NCBI GenBank assembly: GCA_003819975.1
Contig: RPPU01000018.1
Coordinates: 1-17,797 of the forward strand
Reading direction: 5' to 3'
Length of the DNA: 17,797 bases
Source: Desulfobacteraceae bacterium
Lineage (GTDB): Bacteria; Desulfobacterota; DSM-4660; Desulfatiglandales; HGW-15
Shown: piece by piece, positions 16,094-17,797 of the stretch
Position numbering within the stretch: the stretch's first letter is position 1
Layout: each line of letters starts with the position of its first letter
Notes under the pieces: model-generated
The model's input: only the letters and a program-made list of their open reading frames with translations
The model's database searches: none
Told to the model about the DNA's origin: nothing
Translations under genes and position numbers: made by a program

Positions 16094-16282
16094 TCTTTCG
16101 CAACTCTTTTTCAAACGGCAACTTATTGAATAATTGAACTTTATCGTAAGATCGGCAAGCGCAGCACCATGCATCTTGACACCCATAAGTTCTTCTCAAT
16201 TCCGGATAAGTTTAACAATAGCAGCGCTTGCCGTAACTGCCCAAATGCCATTAGTTGCCGTTTGAAAAAGAGTTGCGGAAGA
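16094..16282. repeat. Element bounded by 25-bp perfect inverted repeats
   Basis: Bases 16099-16123 are the exact reverse complement of 16253-16277 (inner part CTCTTTTTCAAACGGCAACT). Pairing extends outward to 16094 and 16282 with one T-G mismatch, giving a 30-base arm. A second nested inverted repeat, CGGCAAGCGC (16153-16162) / GCGCTTGCCG (16224-16233), lies inside. I see no transposase and no obvious target duplication. It could be a miniature mobile element or a long structured RNA. It is the core of the 443-base gap 15995-16437, which holds no gene I can support. Confidence 0.8.
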
Positions 16283-16366
16283 TGTAAACCTATTTTGGTT
16301 CCGGCTCGTCCGGGTTGGGATATAAATATTATCGGACCGGATATGGGAAAAGTTTAATGATTCTAT

Positions 16367-16406
16367 ATGTTTTTTCGATCCTGAAAACATAGAATCGAAA
16401 AAACAT
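16367..16406. repeat. 40-bp palindrome, TTTTTTCGAT type, copy 2
   Basis: The left arm ATGTTTTTTCGATCCTG (16367-16383) and right arm TAGAATCGAAAAAACAT (16390-16406) match copy 1 at 7973-8013 except at three positions and one base of loop. It lies about 30 bases beyond the stop of nth on the - strand, and like copy 1 is just past a gene end. Confidence 0.8.
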
Positions 16407-16437
16407 GAATTTATGAGAATGCGGGAGCCGGTTGTCT

Positions 16438-17079
16438 CTAAAGGTCATTCGTAGGGCAGAGCTTACACGCGGCGCAACGGGCATGATCGGGTTTTTGCGA
16501 TTTGCAGATTGCCCGGCCGTGATAGATCAGAATATCGGAAAAGCGGCGCCAACGCTCCGGGGACAGGAGTTTCTCGATATCTTTTTCTATTTTATCCGGG
16601 TCCTGATTTTCGGTCAAACCCAGACGTTGACAGAGTCTTTTGACATGGGTGTCGACCACCACGCCCGGAACTCCGAAAGCGGCGCCCAAAACCACGTTGG
16701 CGGTTTTGCGGCCCACGCCCGGCAGCTTGAGCATGTCCTCCATATTGGCCGGGACTTGGCCTTTAAACCGTTCCAAAAGTCCCCGGCTGCATCCTTTAAG
16801 AGACTTGGCTTTGTTATGATAAAACCCGGTGGGTCGAATCACTGCTTCCAGTTCAGCGAGCGGAGCATTGAGGAAGTCAGCGGGTTTTTTGTATTTCTTA
16901 AAAAGGACCCGGGTGACTTCATTGACCTTTTTATCGGTGCATTGGGCCGAGAGGATCGTGGCGATCAGCAACTGGAAAGGGTTTTTGTGTTGCAGGGCGG
17001 TTTTTGAAGGGGTGTAAAGGGGGTCCAGGGTTTCGTAAATTCTAGCGGCTCGCGCGCTTTTTTTCCTGAGACTTTCCAT
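16438..17079 (-). CDS. nth: Endonuclease III, base-excision repair glycosylase/AP lyase
   Basis: 213 residues. It removes oxidised pyrimidines from DNA and cleaves the abasic site. The helix-hairpin-helix is LPGVGRKTANVVLG with catalytic Lys125, and the catalytic Asp143 is in VVDTHVKR. The C-terminal iron-sulphur loop departs from the usual C-x6-C-x2-C-x5-C: it reads Cys192-x6-His199-x2-Cys202-x5-Cys208, with an extra Cys205. The start at 17079 is preferred because AGGAG lies eight bases upstream; the ATG at 17085 is only two bases from it. A perfect hairpin (17097-17122) lies in its leader. Confidence 0.95.
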   Translation of the reverse strand: MESLRKKSARAARIYETLDPLYTPSKTALQHKNPFQLLIATILSAQCTDKKVNEVTRVLFKKYKKPADFLNAPLAELEAVIRPTGFYHNKAKSLKGCSRGLLERFKGQVPANMEDMLKLPGVGRKTANVVLGAAFGVPGVVVDTHVKRLCQRLGLTENQDPDKIEKDIEKLLSPERWRRFSDILIYHGRAICKSQKPDHARCAACKLCPTNDL

Positions 17080-17096
17080 ATTCATTTCTCCTGTTT

Positions 17097-17122
17097 CCGG
17101 AAACGGTTATAGCCGTTTCCGG
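17097..17122 (-). promoter_or_regulatory. Perfect 10-bp hairpin in the nth leader
   Basis: CCGGAAACGG (17097-17106) and CCGTTTCCGG (17113-17122) pair perfectly around TTATAG. On the - strand the hairpin ends eight bases before the AGGAG of nth. No T-run follows, so it is either a leader structure, an RNA-processing site or another palindromic repeat. Two GAATTC copies (17127-17132, 17140-17145) lie beside it. Confidence 0.55.
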
Positions 17123-17172
17123 CTTTGAATTCAAGTTCTGAATTCCGGCTATCGGGCCAATACCATAAGCTT

Positions 17173-17797
17173 TTAAGGCGATTTCAATTGGATCAAGGCG
17201 CCGGCCACCCAGGTGGGCGCGGGCTGTTGATAATCAATAGTCGTGTCTTCGGCCGCCAGATCCAGGATCGAACCTTGAGAGGGACCGAGCAGATAACGCA
17301 GTACTTGACCCACGTCGCGGCCGTCGCTTTTGGCTTGGACTGCCTGTTGATTATAGGCCCAGTAATCGCCTCTGGAGAAGAGTTCCAAACCTTCCGTAAT
17401 ATGCCGGCGGGCCAAATCCAGACCGCCCTTTTCGGGCCATAGGGCCGTTTCGGGCGAATCGCCGTAGCCGATGCCGTGATGGAAGGGGTCCATGGTGGCC
17501 ACGATCACTGCGTCTTGCATGATCGCTTGCAATTCCGCGATGCCCGGCATGCTTTGGGGTTTGCCGCCGGCCAGATAAGGATAGCGCAGAATCAGTTCCG
17601 GCCCCTTGATATTACGGCGCTTGAGCTCGTGCTTCCAGAGAAACTGGAAATGGTCCAACGAGAATTCGTCCAGCCAATCCTCACGGGTTTTTAGGCCCGG
17701 GCCTTGTATGCCCCAAGAAGCTTCTTGCCCAAGATCGCCGCCTTGTGCGACCCGTATTCGGGCTTCGTTCAATTCCGGCGTGGCGGCATGCAGTACA
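17173..17797 (-). CDS. Partial gene, possible Memo/LigB-like protein (5' end cut by window)
   Basis: About 208 residues are visible and the frame stays open to the right edge, so the true start is outside. I do not recognise the family with confidence. The segment VATMDPFHHGIGYGD recalls the SSDFxHxGxxFGY region of Memo proteins. The following spacing, a short LELFSRGDYWAYNQQA-like helix and the terminal PTWVAGALIQL, also resembles the C-terminal half of that extradiol-dioxygenase-like fold. No signal peptide is visible in this part. The assignment is a guess from local patterns. The gene precedes nth on the same strand with a 93-base gap. Confidence 0.55.
   Translation of the reverse strand, partial: VLHAATPELNEARIRVAQGGDLGQEASWGIQGPGLKTREDWLDEFSLDHFQFLWKHELKRRNIKGPELILRYPYLAGGKPQSMPGIAELQAIMQDAVIVATMDPFHHGIGYGDSPETALWPEKGGLDLARRHITEGLELFSRGDYWAYNQQAVQAKSDGRDVGQVLRYLLGPSQGSILDLAAEDTTIDYQQPAPTWVAGALIQLKSP

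Noticed and set aside
16094..16282. Integron attC site
   Set aside because: The arms do not contain the RYYYAAC / GTTRRRY core sites and no integrase or cassette array is nearby.
16169..16357. 62-codon + strand frame with Cys pairs (CRNC, CGRC)
   Set aside because: It runs through the inverted-repeat element, has no ribosome binding site, and part of its Cys pattern is produced by the repeat arm itself.

Overview
This window looks like chromosomal DNA of a Gram-negative bacterium of intermediate GC content, most plausibly a deltaproteobacterial / Desulfobacterota-type organism. That placement is an inference. It rests on the order rplU-rpmA-obgE-nadD-rsfS, a selenocysteine synthase gene (selA), a sigma-54-type promoter ahead of cheR, a FIST sensor paired with a hybrid histidine kinase, a periplasmic BepA-like M48 protease, and many short palindromic repeats between genes. 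No plasmid, phage, integrase or transposase gene and no CRISPR array was seen.

Layout. 1-539 is non-coding and packed with inverted and direct repeats. 540-1424 (+) encodes a secreted protein with two CARDB-like repeats. 1471-3605 (-) holds three genes of unknown role: a GNAT-domain protein with a long uncharacterised C-terminus, a small membrane protein and a small cysteine-containing protein. 3948-5357 (-) is selA, divergent from a tRNA-His gene (5454-5530). 5606-5649 holds a terminator whose T-run leads straight into a sigma-54 promoter match facing cheR (5790-6551), which is followed by a PilZ-domain gene. 7082-7155 is tRNA-Arg(CCT). The housekeeping run rplU, rpmA, obgE, nadD, rsfS and an M48 protease follows on the + strand to 11922; the last three overlap. 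From 12156 to the right edge all genes are on the - strand: an AlaX-like editing hydrolase, a PAS-PAS hybrid histidine kinase with its FIST partner, endonuclease III (nth), and a gene cut by the window edge.

How the genes work together. 7285-11922 is ribosome and growth housekeeping: two 50S proteins, the Obg GTPase, NAD synthesis, ribosome silencing and outer-membrane quality control. cheR and the PilZ gene suggest a signalling pair (receptor methylation plus a c-di-GMP effector) under sigma-54. FIST and the hybrid kinase form a sensory unit whose own receiver suggests phosphorelay output to a partner elsewhere. selA implies selenoproteins elsewhere in the genome.

The most unusual content lies between the genes. 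Several palindromic repeat families recur within these 18 kb: two 28-bp palindromes sharing outer arms but with different cores (3881, 12683), two near-identical 40-bp palindromes (7973, 16367), a GGAAC-type hairpin repeat (5704, 8015), an inverted pair of GTGAAACGGCAAACG blocks (11938, 12185), and a roughly 190-bp element bounded by perfect 25-bp inverted repeats (16099-16277). Endonuclease III also has a His in place of one expected iron-sulphur Cys ligand.
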